A stretch of DNA of 64,000 nt from an uncultured Sulfurimonas sp. GTDB taxonomy: Bacteria; Campylobacterota; Campylobacteria; Campylobacterales; Sulfurimonadaceae. How positions within the stretch are numbered: the stretch's first letter is position 1; every line of letters starts with the position of its first letter. The notes below the pieces were generated by a model. The model ran no database searches. It was not told the origin of the DNA and saw only the letters and a list, made by a program, of their open reading frames with translations. The stretch lies in contig NZ_OY759725.1 of the NCBI RefSeq assembly GCF_963662755.1, positions 1,067,781 to 1,131,780 of the forward strand, written 5' to 3'. Made by a program: the position numbers and the translations under genes. Below are positions 44,181 to 53,415 of the stretch, piece after piece.

Positions 44181-45011
44181 ATGTCTGATGTGATAGTGTA
44201 TAGTGATGGAGAACTAGAGCTAAATGTTTCAGTAGATGATGATACTATTTGGCTTAGTCAAATGCAAATATCTGAATTATTTGATACAAGTACAGATAAC
44301 ATAAGTTTGCACATAAAAAATATTTACAAAGAAAAAGAATTGGATGAAAGCTCAACTGTCGAGGATTTCTCGGTAGTTCGCCAAGAGGGTAACAGAAGTG
44401 TAAAAAGAAATATCAAACACTATAATTTAGATATTATTATTTCTGTTGGATATAGAGTGAGTTCTTTAAAAGCTACCAAGTTCAGGCAATGGGCGACATC
44501 GGTACTTAAAAACTATGTCCAAAATGGCTATGCTATCAATACCCACAAACTAACACAACAGAGGCTATCTTCACTTGAAGATGATTTAGCCAATATAAAA
44601 TTACATATTAAAAAAAATACTTTAGAAATCAAACAAGGTCTGTTTTATGATGGACAAATATTTGATGCTTACGCTTTTATATCAAACTTGGTTAAAAGTG
44701 CAAAAACCTCAATTGTTTTAATAGATAATTATATAGATGACTCAACACTAACTCTGTTTTCAAAAAATTCAAGCATTAAGTTTACTATTTATACCCAAAG
44801 TATTCCCAAGCAACTGCAACTCGATATTAAAAAGTACAACAAACAATACAATAATCTAGCTACTAAAACTACAAAAAAATTTCATGATAGGTTTTTAATA
44901 ATAGATGACGAAGTGTTTCATTTTGGAGCAAGTTTAAAAGATTTAGGAAATAAAATTTTTGCAGTTAATAAGATGGGTATATCTAAAGATGACATAATGA
45001 AAGGCATATAG
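44181..45011 (+). CDS. RhuM-type protein with C-terminal PLD-like domain
   Basis: 276 residues. The N-terminal half matches RhuM family proteins: TIWLSQMQISELFDTS, LHIKNIYKEKELDE and YNLDIIISVGYRVSS. The C-terminal half (about 160-265) looks like a phospholipase-D-type fold with one active-site half, HDRFLIID, where the usual lysine is arginine (H235, R237, D242). The role of RhuM proteins is not settled; they often occur in islands and near toxin-antitoxin genes. It sits 24 bases after anmK and one base before amgK, inside the recycling operon, with GGAG before its ATG. Confidence 0.82.
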   Translation: MSDVIVYSDGELELNVSVDDDTIWLSQMQISELFDTSTDNISLHIKNIYKEKELDESSTVEDFSVVRQEGNRSVKRNIKHYNLDIIISVGYRVSSLKATKFRQWATSVLKNYVQNGYAINTHKLTQQRLSSLEDDLANIKLHIKKNTLEIKQGLFYDGQIFDAYAFISNLVKSAKTSIVLIDNYIDDSTLTLFSKNSSIKFTIYTQSIPKQLQLDIKKYNKQYNNLATKTTKKFHDRFLIIDDEVFHFGASLKDLGNKIFAVNKMGISKDDIMKGI

Positions 45012-45012
45012 G

Positions 45013-45951
45013 ATGGATAAAATAAAAGCGTGGATAAATACAACACCTTATAAAAACTTTGAAATTACAGTGGCATCTGCAGATGCTAGTTTTAGGAAAT
45101 ATTATAGACTTATAGATGCTGACAAAACAGTTATTTTAATGGATTCTTCACTAGAGAAAGATTCACTTGCTCCTTTTTTGGATGTGACTCAAAGACTTTT
45201 AGATGTTGGGGTGAATGCTCCTAAAATTTTAGAGATAAATCTTGAAGATGGATTTTTGATTATTGAAGATTTTGGGAATACTCTTTACTTAAATAGCTTA
45301 GATGCGAAGAACTATAAAACACTTTACTCAAAAGCGATAGATGTCATTGTAACTATGCAAAATGCAGATGCAAAGAACTTGCCACTTTATGACAAAGCTT
45401 TTTTACATTTTGAGATGGACTTGATGAGGGAGTGGTATTTGGAGAAAAATCTAAAAGTAACTCTTAGTGATGTTCAAAAAAGCATCATAGAAAATGCGCT
45501 AGAGACAATCTCAGATGTAGTTCTTTCTCAACCTCAAGGCGTGTTTGTTCACCGTGATTATCACTCAAGAAATATTATGCTGACATCTCGTGATGAGATA
45601 GGTGTGATTGACTATCAAGATGCTATGAATGGGGCTGTTACTTATGATTTGGTTTCACTTTTAAAAGATTGCTACATCGCTTATGATAGACAAGAGATAG
45701 AAAAACTTGCTTTGCAATTTCGTGATAAAAAGGCTCTTGATGCAAGTGATGCAGAATTTTTAAAATGGTTTGACTTTATGGGGATGCAAAGACATATAAA
45801 AGTGCTTGGCATCTTCTCTCGTCTTTATCTTCGTGATGGAAAAGACGGTTACCTCAAAGATATTCCGCTTACTCTAAAGTACACCATAGATGCAGCATCT
45901 AGATATGAAGAGACTAGAGAGTTAGCAAAACTTTTAAAAGAGTTACAATGA
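45013..45951 (+). CDS. amgK: N-acetylmuramate / N-acetylglucosamine kinase
   Basis: AmgK phosphorylates the anomeric carbon of MurNAc in the shortcut to UDP-MurNAc. The 312-residue protein is an aminoglycoside-phosphotransferase-type kinase. The catalytic loop is VHRDYHSRNIM near 178-188 and the metal motif IDYQDAMNG near 200. Its stop overlaps murU by four bases, the partner that uses its product. The pairing makes the call strong. Confidence 0.92.
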   Translation: MDKIKAWINTTPYKNFEITVASADASFRKYYRLIDADKTVILMDSSLEKDSLAPFLDVTQRLLDVGVNAPKILEINLEDGFLIIEDFGNTLYLNSLDAKNYKTLYSKAIDVIVTMQNADAKNLPLYDKAFLHFEMDLMREWYLEKNLKVTLSDVQKSIIENALETISDVVLSQPQGVFVHRDYHSRNIMLTSRDEIGVIDYQDAMNGAVTYDLVSLLKDCYIAYDRQEIEKLALQFRDKKALDASDAEFLKWFDFMGMQRHIKVLGIFSRLYLRDGKDGYLKDIPLTLKYTIDAASRYEETRELAKLLKELQ

Positions 45952-46619
45952 AAGCGATGATATTGTGTGCAGGTCGTGGAGAGAGAATGCGACCGCTTAC
46001 TGACACTCTGCCAAAACCACTTTTAGAAGTAAAAGGCAAGCCTTTGTTAGTTTGGCATCTAGAGAAACTTGCAAAATGTGGTTTTAAAGATGTGGTTATA
46101 AATATTGCACATCTTGGCTTCATGATACCCGATAAAATCGGCGATGGTTCGCATTGGAATCTAAACATAACTTACTCAGATGAGCAAGATGAGGGAGCTT
46201 TAGAGAGTGCGGGAGGGATTATAAAAGCTTTGAGACTTTTAGGGGATAAGCCTTTTTTAGTTGTCAATGGTGATGTTTTTTGTGAGTATGATTTTAATGC
46301 TAGTTTTGACTTAAAAGACAAGTTGGCTCATCTTATTTTAGTGCCAAATCCACAGCATAATCTAAAGGGGGATTTTGGGCTTCAAGACTCTCTTATTTTA
46401 AATGAAGCGAATGAAAAACACACATTTTCTGGCATCGGATATTATAATCCCAAACTTTTTTCTAAAGTAAAATATGGAAAATCAGCCTTAGCTCCATTAC
46501 TGCGAGATGCAATACAATCTAAAGAAGTTAGTGGCGAGTTGTTTAAAAAGATATGGCATGATATTGGAACACCTCAAAGACTAAAAAATATAAATATGAA
46601 AGATACAAATAATGATTAA
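45948..46619 (+). CDS. murU: N-acetylmuramate alpha-1-phosphate uridylyltransferase
   Basis: MurU converts MurNAc 1-phosphate and UTP to UDP-MurNAc, returning recycled sugar to cell-wall synthesis without the fosfomycin-sensitive MurA step. The 223-residue nucleotidyltransferase begins MILCAGRGERMRPLTDTLPK and has VNGDVFCEYDF near 105, with the metal aspartate. It follows amgK with a four-base overlap and overlaps the next gene by eight bases. Confidence 0.92.
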   Translation: MKAMILCAGRGERMRPLTDTLPKPLLEVKGKPLLVWHLEKLAKCGFKDVVINIAHLGFMIPDKIGDGSHWNLNITYSDEQDEGALESAGGIIKALRLLGDKPFLVVNGDVFCEYDFNASFDLKDKLAHLILVPNPQHNLKGDFGLQDSLILNEANEKHTFSGIGYYNPKLFSKVKYGKSALAPLLRDAIQSKEVSGELFKKIWHDIGTPQRLKNINMKDTNND

Positions 46620-47583
46620 ACTACTTTTTATTGCACTCTTAACAACTACGCTCTTTGCAAAATACAATAACTGCGAATTTAAAAACCCACACTACACGGA
46701 CATCTGTAAAAAAGTTGTAAAAAACGGTGTCTCTTACGATTATGCGAATGCATTTTTGCTCTCTTATTTTAAAACAAAAAAGTATGATGAAATCAGCTGG
46801 AAATACCTTCAACCTCGTCATATCAAAACTCATCAAAAGAGTGAAAAAAAAGCAAATAATGTCTTGGTAAAGTATGTTCCAAAAATAGTAACTCATCTAA
46901 AAAAGTATAAGAAAGTCTATGATTATAGTGAAAAAAAATATGGGGTAAATCGTGAAATAATTGCGGCTATACTTATGAAAGAGACAAAACTAGGAAAGAT
47001 AAAACCAACTCACGATGCTTTTATAGTTTTTAACACCATAGTTGTTAGAACAAAAGCTGAAACTTCTCGTCAAAAATGGCTTTTAAATATGGGTAAAACA
47101 AATATGGCATCTATCATTACGCATTGTTACAAAAAAGGAGTAACGCCAGAGCAGTGCAATCTTGCTAGCTCTTACGCTGGGGCTGTTGGCATTCCTCAGT
47201 TTATGCCAAATAGTTTTGTATATACAGATGGCTATAAAACAAAAGTAGCTGATTTATCAAAAATGGAAGATGCAATAGTCTCAGCTAGTAAATTTTTAAA
47301 CAAAAAAGCAGATTTTTCTAAACTTATAGAGTGGGATAAGATGCCAGATTTACCAGAGATAGAATCTTCATGGTATGACTTTGAACACAAACATAAAAAT
47401 GCATCTTTGGTTTATGAAAAAAATAGACATGGCAAAAAATACAAATGTTTTACTTGTGGTAAAAAAGAGTTTGAGTATCTAAAAGAGTATGCCAAAAAAA
47501 TTATGCGCTACAACAACTCATCTAACTATGCCATCGGAGTTATGCGACTCGCTTATGACTCTCACTTTTTGCTTAAAAAATAG
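46612..47583 (+). CDS. MltB-like lytic murein transglycosylase
   Basis: A 323-residue exported protein with signal-like residues 1-16. The SLT/MltB catalytic region is YGVNREIIAAILMKETKLG (about 106-124), with glutamate in KETKLG as the likely catalyst. SSYAGAVGIPQFMPNSF follows near 183-199, typical of MltB. No lipobox cysteine is seen, so it is probably a soluble periplasmic enzyme. It cuts glycan strands to anhydro-muropeptides, the feedstock for the upstream enzymes. Last gene of the recycling operon. Confidence 0.88.
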   Translation: MIKLLFIALLTTTLFAKYNNCEFKNPHYTDICKKVVKNGVSYDYANAFLLSYFKTKKYDEISWKYLQPRHIKTHQKSEKKANNVLVKYVPKIVTHLKKYKKVYDYSEKKYGVNREIIAAILMKETKLGKIKPTHDAFIVFNTIVVRTKAETSRQKWLLNMGKTNMASIITHCYKKGVTPEQCNLASSYAGAVGIPQFMPNSFVYTDGYKTKVADLSKMEDAIVSASKFLNKKADFSKLIEWDKMPDLPEIESSWYDFEHKHKNASLVYEKNRHGKKYKCFTCGKKEFEYLKEYAKKIMRYNNSSNYAIGVMRLAYDSHFLLKK

Positions 47584-48391
47584 TAGCTTTTAGTGTGTGA
47601 GTCTCTTTTGGCTTTATGAGTTTAAAGTCTTCATAAGCGTTAGCAGATTCGATGCAAACAAACTCTTTATAAGCATCTTCATTCATAGCACTCATACGTT
47701 TTGTTTTTTCTACCCAAGGGTTCCAAACAACAACAGAAGATGAGCCTTCATTTTTAATGCTTATAGTTTTATGTTTATCTATCAAAAAGATTTCGCTATA
47801 TACATTTTGATAAACTCTATCGACCTCTTCTCTAAAAAAAATATCTCCATTTTGAACTTCTTGTTTATTTGTTAGTGCATCTAAGTATGGCTTTTTATCA
47901 AGACCTTTTACTCTTGCATCTGAGATATGCGAAATATTAAAATAAGTATGAAGTGCTTGTGTGATTTTAAAAGTTTTATCATCTAGGTTTGTAGTTTTTA
48001 GTTCTATACTTAGCTTATCTGAAATGCTCACTTTTAACTCCAACTCAAACTTGTATGCCCATAGTTTTAGACTCTCTTTTGAATGTGTAAGTTTTAAAAT
48101 TACCTCTGTTGTATTAGCATCTAACTCGTTTGTTTTTATGTGCTCAAACATAGAAGTTCTTGCAAAACCATGTTGTGCTAAATCTGGGTTGTTCATACCA
48201 AAAGATGGCCAGCAGATGGGGATGCCACCACGGATGGCTTTTCCTTTTTCAAACTCACTTATTTGACTAAGCCATAAAAGAGGTTTATCTCCATGACGTG
48301 AGTAGTGAAAAATATGTGCTCCTTGAAGTGCAATTTTTGCAGATGCCAAGTTATTTTTTACTTCTATGAAATCTAGCAAGATTAACTCCAA
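47573..48391 (-). CDS. aldose 1-epimerase / hexose-6-phosphate mutarotase (YeaD-like)
   Basis: 272 residues of the galactose mutarotase fold. The segment AIRGGIPICWPSFG near 53-66 and the histidine in LHTYFNI near 152 are typical of YeaD-type glucose-6-phosphate epimerases. It overlaps a FucP-type sugar carrier by ten bases, so they act together in sugar uptake. It ends convergently with the transglycosylase gene, overlapping by 11 bases. Confidence 0.87.
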   Translation of the reverse strand: MELILLDFIEVKNNLASAKIALQGAHIFHYSRHGDKPLLWLSQISEFEKGKAIRGGIPICWPSFGMNNPDLAQHGFARTSMFEHIKTNELDANTTEVILKLTHSKESLKLWAYKFELELKVSISDKLSIELKTTNLDDKTFKITQALHTYFNISHISDARVKGLDKKPYLDALTNKQEVQNGDIFFREEVDRVYQNVYSEIFLIDKHKTISIKNEGSSSVVVWNPWVEKTKRMSAMNEDAYKEFVCIESANAYEDFKLIKPKETHTLKATIF

Positions 48392-49650
48392 GATGATTTT
48401 TTATGCCACTTTATTGCGTACATAAATATAAAAAAGTAACACAAAATGCCAAGAAGATAAGAGGATTGCATATCGGCATTTATTTGCGATACTTTTCCAA
48501 ATACTAAAGGAAGTAGTGCTCCACCTGCTATTGCCATAATCAGAAGTGCGCTTCCTTTTGCTGTGTATTTTCCAAGTCCCTCTAAGGCTAAAGGCCAAAT
48601 AGTTGGCCAAACAAGAGCATTTGCAAATCCTAAAAGTGCTACAAAAGTAACTGTATCTGGAAGAGTTGCGATGCCACTCCATCCCCATAAAATCTTAGAT
48701 ATTTGATGCGAAGTAGTTGAGCTAAAAGCGACTCCAATCAAAAACAACATCCCAACAAGAGCAGAACTCATCAATGCTTTTTCTTGTGAGATAAACTTTG
48801 GAATAAAAGCAACTCCAACAAGGTAGCCTAAAACCATAAAAACCATAGTGTATGAAGTTAATGTAGTAGCACTCTCAACACCTAAACTTTGTGCATAAAG
48901 TCCGATAGTATCTCCTGCTATAACCTCTATACCTACGTAAAAAAAGAGTGCAATTGCTCCAAGGACTACACGTGGAAAATGAAAAATAGTATCTTTATCG
49001 TAAGCATCTTCTTTTTCAAACTCCAGCGTTGGAATGGATGAAAGCTTTACAAGCGCCATTAAAAATATCAAAACAATCGCCATAACGATATATGGAACTA
49101 CTAATCTAGATGCAAGCTCTTTTGTATCTAAGGTTGCCAGATTTTGAGAAGAAAAAGAAGAAATATCTCCAAGAATAAAAGATGTAAAAAGAAGAGGAGC
49201 TAAAACCCCTGCACTCTTGTTTATAAGTCCCATAATACTTATTCTCATAGCAGCACTCTCTAGTGGACCAACCAGTGTTACATATGGATTTGACGCTGTT
49301 TGAAGTATGGTAAGACCTGTTCCAAGAGTAAAAAGTGCTACTAAAAAAATCAAAAACTCTCCACTAAGAGCAGCTGGAATAAAGAGTAAACTACCAATAG
49401 ACATTACACCCAAACCTATCGCCATACCACTTTTGTAACCTGTACTCTCAAGCATAGATGCCATCGGTAGAGCCATAACCGTGTAGGCAATATAAAAGGC
49501 GAAAGTTACAAAGAGTGCTTGAAACTCATTTAAATCACAGATGACTTTTAAAAATGGAATAAGTGAACCGTTTAACCATGTCACAAAACCAAAGATAAAA
49601 AATAATATCCCAATAATCACCATGGCAAAAAAACTAGATTTAGTATGCAA
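48382..49650 (-). CDS. FucP/GluP-type sugar MFS transporter
   Basis: 422 residues with 12 membrane helices. The start NGSLIPFLKVICDLNEFQA and the early TLGTGLTILQTASNPYVTL segment are characteristic of the FHS sugar:proton symporters (FucP, GluP). The likely substrate is glucose, galactose or fucose. It is co-transcribed with a mutarotase and a HAD phosphatase with short overlaps. An actively retained sugar carrier suggests that the organism is not strictly autotrophic, or that it moves recycled or stored sugar. Confidence 0.9.
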   Translation of the reverse strand: MHTKSSFFAMVIIGILFFIFGFVTWLNGSLIPFLKVICDLNEFQALFVTFAFYIAYTVMALPMASMLESTGYKSGMAIGLGVMSIGSLLFIPAALSGEFLIFLVALFTLGTGLTILQTASNPYVTLVGPLESAAMRISIMGLINKSAGVLAPLLFTSFILGDISSFSSQNLATLDTKELASRLVVPYIVMAIVLIFLMALVKLSSIPTLEFEKEDAYDKDTIFHFPRVVLGAIALFFYVGIEVIAGDTIGLYAQSLGVESATTLTSYTMVFMVLGYLVGVAFIPKFISQEKALMSSALVGMLFLIGVAFSSTTSHQISKILWGWSGIATLPDTVTFVALLGFANALVWPTIWPLALEGLGKYTAKGSALLIMAIAGGALLPLVFGKVSQINADMQSSYLLGILCYFFIFMYAIKWHKKSSWS

Positions 49651-50470
49651 GATTTAAACCTTCAAGATACTTTGCTACTGCATCTTCATCATTTGTATGT
49701 TCTAAGACTATATCTGCCTTGCTTTTAACTTCTGCTTGTGCATTTGCAACTGCTACGGATGTAGATGCCAATTCAAACATTCCTAAATCATTAAAATTAT
49801 CGCCAAAGACTGTAAGCTGTGAAAGGTCAAATCCGCTGTACTCACTAACACTTTTTATGCCATGAGCCTTGTCTGCATCTTTATGAAGTATGGTTAAAAA
49901 ATAGCATCCAACATAAGCTTCTGGAGCTAAGATAAATTTTAGAGAATCTCCAAAAATATCTTCTAAGATAGATGCCAACTCTCTTAGTAAGATTTCTTCT
50001 CCCATATAGACTATTTTAAAGTTTTCATCCATAGCTTTTAGATCTCTACACTCTTTTATATTGTCATCATTTTTATAACGAGTTAACACCTCTTTTTGAT
50101 GAATATTTAAAATATTTGAGTGCAAAAAGGCTTCATTTAGATTTTTATCTGCAAGTGCTAAAACAAAAGGGTAGATGCCAAGTTTAGCACCTATATTTAT
50201 AATCTCATCAGATATCTTTTTATTTATAAATTTTGTATCTATAATCTTTTTGTCAGTAGTTGCAATCAAGGCTCCATCGAGCATAATCATAGGAGCGTTT
50301 ATATGTATGTTTTTTAAAAACTGTGTCGTTTTTTTAAATGTTCTTGCAGTTGCAACACCTAAGATAGAGTCTGCGGATTTTGAATTCCAAATAGTTTTAG
50401 TATAATCGCTTAGAGATAAATCCGTTTTTAAAAATGTATGATCAAGATCAGTTATGTATATTTTTTTCAT
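49640..50470 (-). CDS. HAD-type phosphatase (Cof-like)
   Basis: 276 residues from ATG at 50470, chosen because MKKIYITDLDHTFLKTD then starts with the HAD nucleophile motif at the very N-terminus; a longer reading adds an improbable hydrophobic leader. The end has TVFGDNFNDLGMF, motif IV of the Cof subfamily. The substrate is probably a sugar phosphate. It overlaps the sugar transporter gene by 11 bases and is divergent from the SDR gene across 34 bp. Confidence 0.87.
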   Translation of the reverse strand: MKKIYITDLDHTFLKTDLSLSDYTKTIWNSKSADSILGVATARTFKKTTQFLKNIHINAPMIMLDGALIATTDKKIIDTKFINKKISDEIINIGAKLGIYPFVLALADKNLNEAFLHSNILNIHQKEVLTRYKNDDNIKECRDLKAMDENFKIVYMGEEILLRELASILEDIFGDSLKFILAPEAYVGCYFLTILHKDADKAHGIKSVSEYSGFDLSQLTVFGDNFNDLGMFELASTSVAVANAQAEVKSKADIVLEHTNDEDAVAKYLEGLNLAY

Positions 50471-50504
50471 ATTGAGATTATAACTAAAATAAAAGAAGTA
50501 GATT

Positions 50505-51203
50505 ATGAGTCCTAAATTAGCAGTGATTACTGGAGCAAGTAGCGGTATTGGCAAAGAGATTTGCAAAAGAGTTTTAGAGTTGGGTTATGAGGTTATAGGC
50601 GTCAGTAGAAATATAAAAAATGAAGATTTTAACGATAAGAACTTTAAAGCACTTCAAGCAGATTTAACAGATGCAAAATCAACATTTAAAGTTTGTGAGG
50701 ATTTAAAAAATAAAGAGATTAGTTTACTTGTAAACTCTGCTGGTTTTGGTAAGTTTGAGCCACATGAAGAACTAAGCGCAAAGACTATAACAGATATGAC
50801 TTTTTTAAATCTAACAGCTCCCATGCTCCTTACAAACGCCCTACTTCGCTCTTTGAAAAAAAATAATGGCTACCTTATAAATATAAACTCCATCGAAGCC
50901 ATAAAAACGAGTAAGTTTGCAGGTGTTTATAGTGCAACAAAAGCTGGGCTAAAAGCCTTTGGGGACTCGCTTTTTGAAGAAACAAGAAAAAGCGGACTTA
51001 GTGTTACAAACATAAATCCAGATATGACTCAAAGCTCTTTTTATGATGAGTTGCGTTTTGATGTGAGCCAAAAAGAGGATGAAAAGCTTTTAGCATCTGA
51101 CATTGCAGATGCAGTAGAACACATCTTAAGTATGCGAAAAGGTGCAGTAGTAAGTGACTACACGATTAGAAGTTTAAAGTTTGGGATTTGTAAAAAGAAG
51201 TAA
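50505..51203 (+). CDS. short-chain dehydrogenase/reductase
   Basis: A 232-residue Rossmann enzyme. The cofactor motif is TGASSGIGKEI near 9-19, NSAGFG lies near 78, and the catalytic YSATKAG near 144-150 has a serine upstream in ININSIEAI. The substrate is not determined; many small SDRs of this type reduce ketones or sugars. It is divergent from the HAD gene and convergent with the gene after fliS. Confidence 0.9.
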   Translation: MSPKLAVITGASSGIGKEICKRVLELGYEVIGVSRNIKNEDFNDKNFKALQADLTDAKSTFKVCEDLKNKEISLLVNSAGFGKFEPHEELSAKTITDMTFLNLTAPMLLTNALLRSLKKNNGYLININSIEAIKTSKFAGVYSATKAGLKAFGDSLFEETRKSGLSVTNINPDMTQSSFYDELRFDVSQKEDEKLLASDIADAVEHILSMRKGAVVSDYTIRSLKFGICKKK

Positions 51204-51212
51204 ATAGTAAGA

Positions 51213-51467
51213 TTAGAGTTTTATATCTAATCTATTTTTAGTTGATGTTTGAGTTGATTTTAAAAAATCAATATGTTTTTTCAATCGTTCCATACTAAGT
51301 GCGGTTTCATCTTTGAGAGTATAAATAAGCTCTGCCGCCTCTCTTATAAGATACATTGCACTCTCTATCTCTTGTTGGCTTTGAAACTTCGGAGTAATTT
51401 TCATCAACTCATCTATAGCATCTGCATTTTTTTCAATTATAGCTATTTGAAGTTTTTTTATCCACAT
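51213..51467 (-). CDS. small protein downstream of fliS (FliT-like position)
   Basis: 84 residues from ATG at 51467, overlapping the fliS stop (TAATG). It is helical and charged, with MYLIREAAELIYTLKDET in the middle. Genes in this place are often FliT-type chaperones for FliD, but sequence likeness is not clear. Co-translation with fliS supports a flagellar role. A longer reading to 51485 would extend into fliS and is less likely. Confidence 0.6.
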   Translation of the reverse strand: MWIKKLQIAIIEKNADAIDELMKITPKFQSQQEIESAMYLIREAAELIYTLKDETALSMERLKKHIDFLKSTQTSTKNRLDIKL

Positions 51468-51829
51468 TATACAGTCTCTCTCCATGCTTCAAGAAGACCT
51501 TTAAAAACATTACTAACTTCATCTAATTTTTCTATATCATTTTTTAAACTAGCTGCTGTTAAGAGTTGAATTTGGTAGTTGTAAAGTCCGTCTAAGTAAG
51601 CACTAATATCACCTTGAGATCTATCAAGAGAAGATATCAACTCCACAACAATAGCAATAGAGCGATTTGTCCAATAAATCTTTTTTTCAACATTTTTATC
51701 TTTTACAGCCTTTTTTGCTTGAGCATTAAAACGAAGAACACCCTCATAAAGCATCTCTATGAGCTTTGCTGGAGATTCTATTCCTACATTGTTTTGAGCA
51801 TAAGTATTGTGCGCGTTACTTCCATACAT
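51467..51829 (-). CDS. fliS: flagellin export chaperone FliS
   Basis: FliS binds flagellin in the cytoplasm and keeps it unfolded for export. The 120-residue protein begins with NAHNTYAQNNVGIESPAKLI, the FliS signature, and has IYWTNRSIAIVVELISSLD near 55-73. The start is ATG at 51829, after AAGGAAC. A longer start at 51865 would leave almost no leader after the sigma28 promoter and is rejected. It runs opposite to fliD, unlike the common fliD-fliS order. Confidence 0.93.
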   Translation of the reverse strand: MYGSNAHNTYAQNNVGIESPAKLIEMLYEGVLRFNAQAKKAVKDKNVEKKIYWTNRSIAIVVELISSLDRSQGDISAYLDGLYNYQIQLLTAASLKNDIEKLDEVSNVFKGLLEAWRETV

Positions 51830-51872
51830 ATTAGTTCCTTTTTTATAATCGTTTATATCTTTCATGCTAAGT

Positions 51873-51899
51873 ATATCGGCACAACTTTTTTTTTATTTA
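51873..51899 (-). promoter_or_regulatory. sigma28 (FliA)-type promoter of fliS
   Basis: On the - strand TAAA, 15 bases, GCCGATAT: the FliA consensus with correct spacing. It lies 44 bases before the fliS start. Confidence 0.75.
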
Positions 51900-51938
51900 T
51901 AGATATGTTGTATAATTTTAGCTTTTAAAAAATTCTCC

Positions 51939-51965
51939 TAAATATAATTAGATTATGGTCGATTA
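51939..51965 (+). promoter_or_regulatory. sigma28 (FliA)-type promoter of fliD
   Basis: TAAA, 15 bases, GTCGATTA, one base off the consensus GCCGATAA core, 33 bases before the fliD start. Confidence 0.65.
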
Positions 51966-51998
51966 TAGTGTTACACTTTATTATTTAAAGGATTTGTT

Positions 51999-53399
51999 AT
52001 GAGTTCAACTATTAGCTCACTTGGTATTGGTTCTGGAGTATTGACCGCAGATGTTATCGAACAATTGAGAGAGGCTGATGAATCTATCATCATCAAGCCT
52101 ATAGAAAGTAAGATAACTGTAAACAACCAACAACAAGATGCCCAAGAGTTATTGACATCATTAATGACAAGCTTTAAAGCTAGTGCTTCTGCTCTTAGCT
52201 ATGATACTTTATTTGACAATAAAACTGTTGCAGTAGATGGAAAAGCAGAAATTAGCGTGGATGCAGGTGCTAATGTTGATTCATTTTCACTTGAAACAAT
52301 TGAATTAGCTAAAAAAGATATAACAAAATTTGGAGCAGTAGCTAGTAAAGCTACTAATGTTGCTTTGGCAGATGGGACTCTTGATATAAAAATAGGTTCA
52401 GATCCATTAAATCCAGACAAAACTTTAAGCATTAACTATACAGCAGGAATGTCACTTGATGACTTAAGTCAAGCAATAACAGATGGGGCTGGAGATGATG
52501 TATCGGCTTCTATTTTACAAACAGGCGATGGTGCTTACAGCTTGATACTTACATCTAAAAGTACAGGTAAGGATTTCGCTATAACAGCTGAAGATACAAG
52601 TGGTAATTTAAACTCTAATCTTTTTGCGGCTTATGATGCCACAACTAATCCAACTGGTTATGAAAAAGTACAAACAGCCACAGATGCGACATTTAAATAC
52701 AATGGTATTTTAACAACTAGATCAACAAATGAAATAAGTGATATTATCTTAGGTGTAAACATAAAACTAAAAGAAGAAGGTGATTTATCATATGTTGATA
52801 TTTCACAAGACACAAGTGATATTACAGATGAATTACAACTTTTTGTTGATTCGTATAACTCTCTAATGTCAAATCTCTATGATATGACACTAACAGACAA
52901 AGAGACAGGGGCAGAAGGTGTTTTTAATAGTAACAGTTTTGTAAAATCAATATCAAGCGATTTAACAAGAACAATAACTGCTTTAGGTGGTAATAGTAAT
53001 TCTCTTATGAATTATGGGATAGAACTAGACAGAAACGGTACAATGAGTTTTGATAAAAGTGTATTAGAGACGAAGTTAGAAGAAGATGCAGATGCTGTAA
53101 AATCATTTTTTACAGGTGGTATAGATTCTAATGGTAATAGCACAACTGGTATTTTTGAGACTATAGATGAAAAACTAAAAGATTATACAGGCTATGGTAA
53201 GCTCTTAAGTAATTTTAAAACAGATCTCGAAACAGAAGGCGATAATCTCTCAGACAGATACGCCGCAGCTCAAGAGTCTCTTGAATCTCGTTATGAGATT
53301 ATGACTAAACGTTTTACAGCTTATGACTCTATCATCAGCAGTCTAAATACACAATTTTCATCTCTTCAAATGATGATAGATGCTGAATCAAGCTCATAG
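51999..53399 (+). CDS. fliD: flagellar filament capping protein FliD
   Basis: FliD caps the growing filament and helps flagellin fold at the tip. The 466-residue protein begins SSTISSLGIGSGVLTADVIE, a clear FliD N-terminus, and has a C-terminal coiled coil ending YDSIISSLNTQFSSLQMMID. There is no signal peptide, as expected for flagellar export. AAAGGA precedes ATG 51999. It is transcribed from its own sigma28-like promoter and followed after 16 bases by a glycosyltransferase gene. Confidence 0.95.
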   Translation: MSSTISSLGIGSGVLTADVIEQLREADESIIIKPIESKITVNNQQQDAQELLTSLMTSFKASASALSYDTLFDNKTVAVDGKAEISVDAGANVDSFSLETIELAKKDITKFGAVASKATNVALADGTLDIKIGSDPLNPDKTLSINYTAGMSLDDLSQAITDGAGDDVSASILQTGDGAYSLILTSKSTGKDFAITAEDTSGNLNSNLFAAYDATTNPTGYEKVQTATDATFKYNGILTTRSTNEISDIILGVNIKLKEEGDLSYVDISQDTSDITDELQLFVDSYNSLMSNLYDMTLTDKETGAEGVFNSNSFVKSISSDLTRTITALGGNSNSLMNYGIELDRNGTMSFDKSVLETKLEEDADAVKSFFTGGIDSNGNSTTGIFETIDEKLKDYTGYGKLLSNFKTDLETEGDNLSDRYAAAQESLESRYEIMTKRFTAYDSIISSLNTQFSSLQMMIDAESSS

Positions 53400-53415
53400 T
53401 CTATAATGCGTAAAT

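Noticed and set aside
49640..50470. Calling the HAD protein MupP, the missing MurNAc 6-phosphate phosphatase
   Set aside because: It has the Cof-type layout and is transcribed with sugar transport genes on the opposite strand. A role in recycling cannot be shown from sequence.
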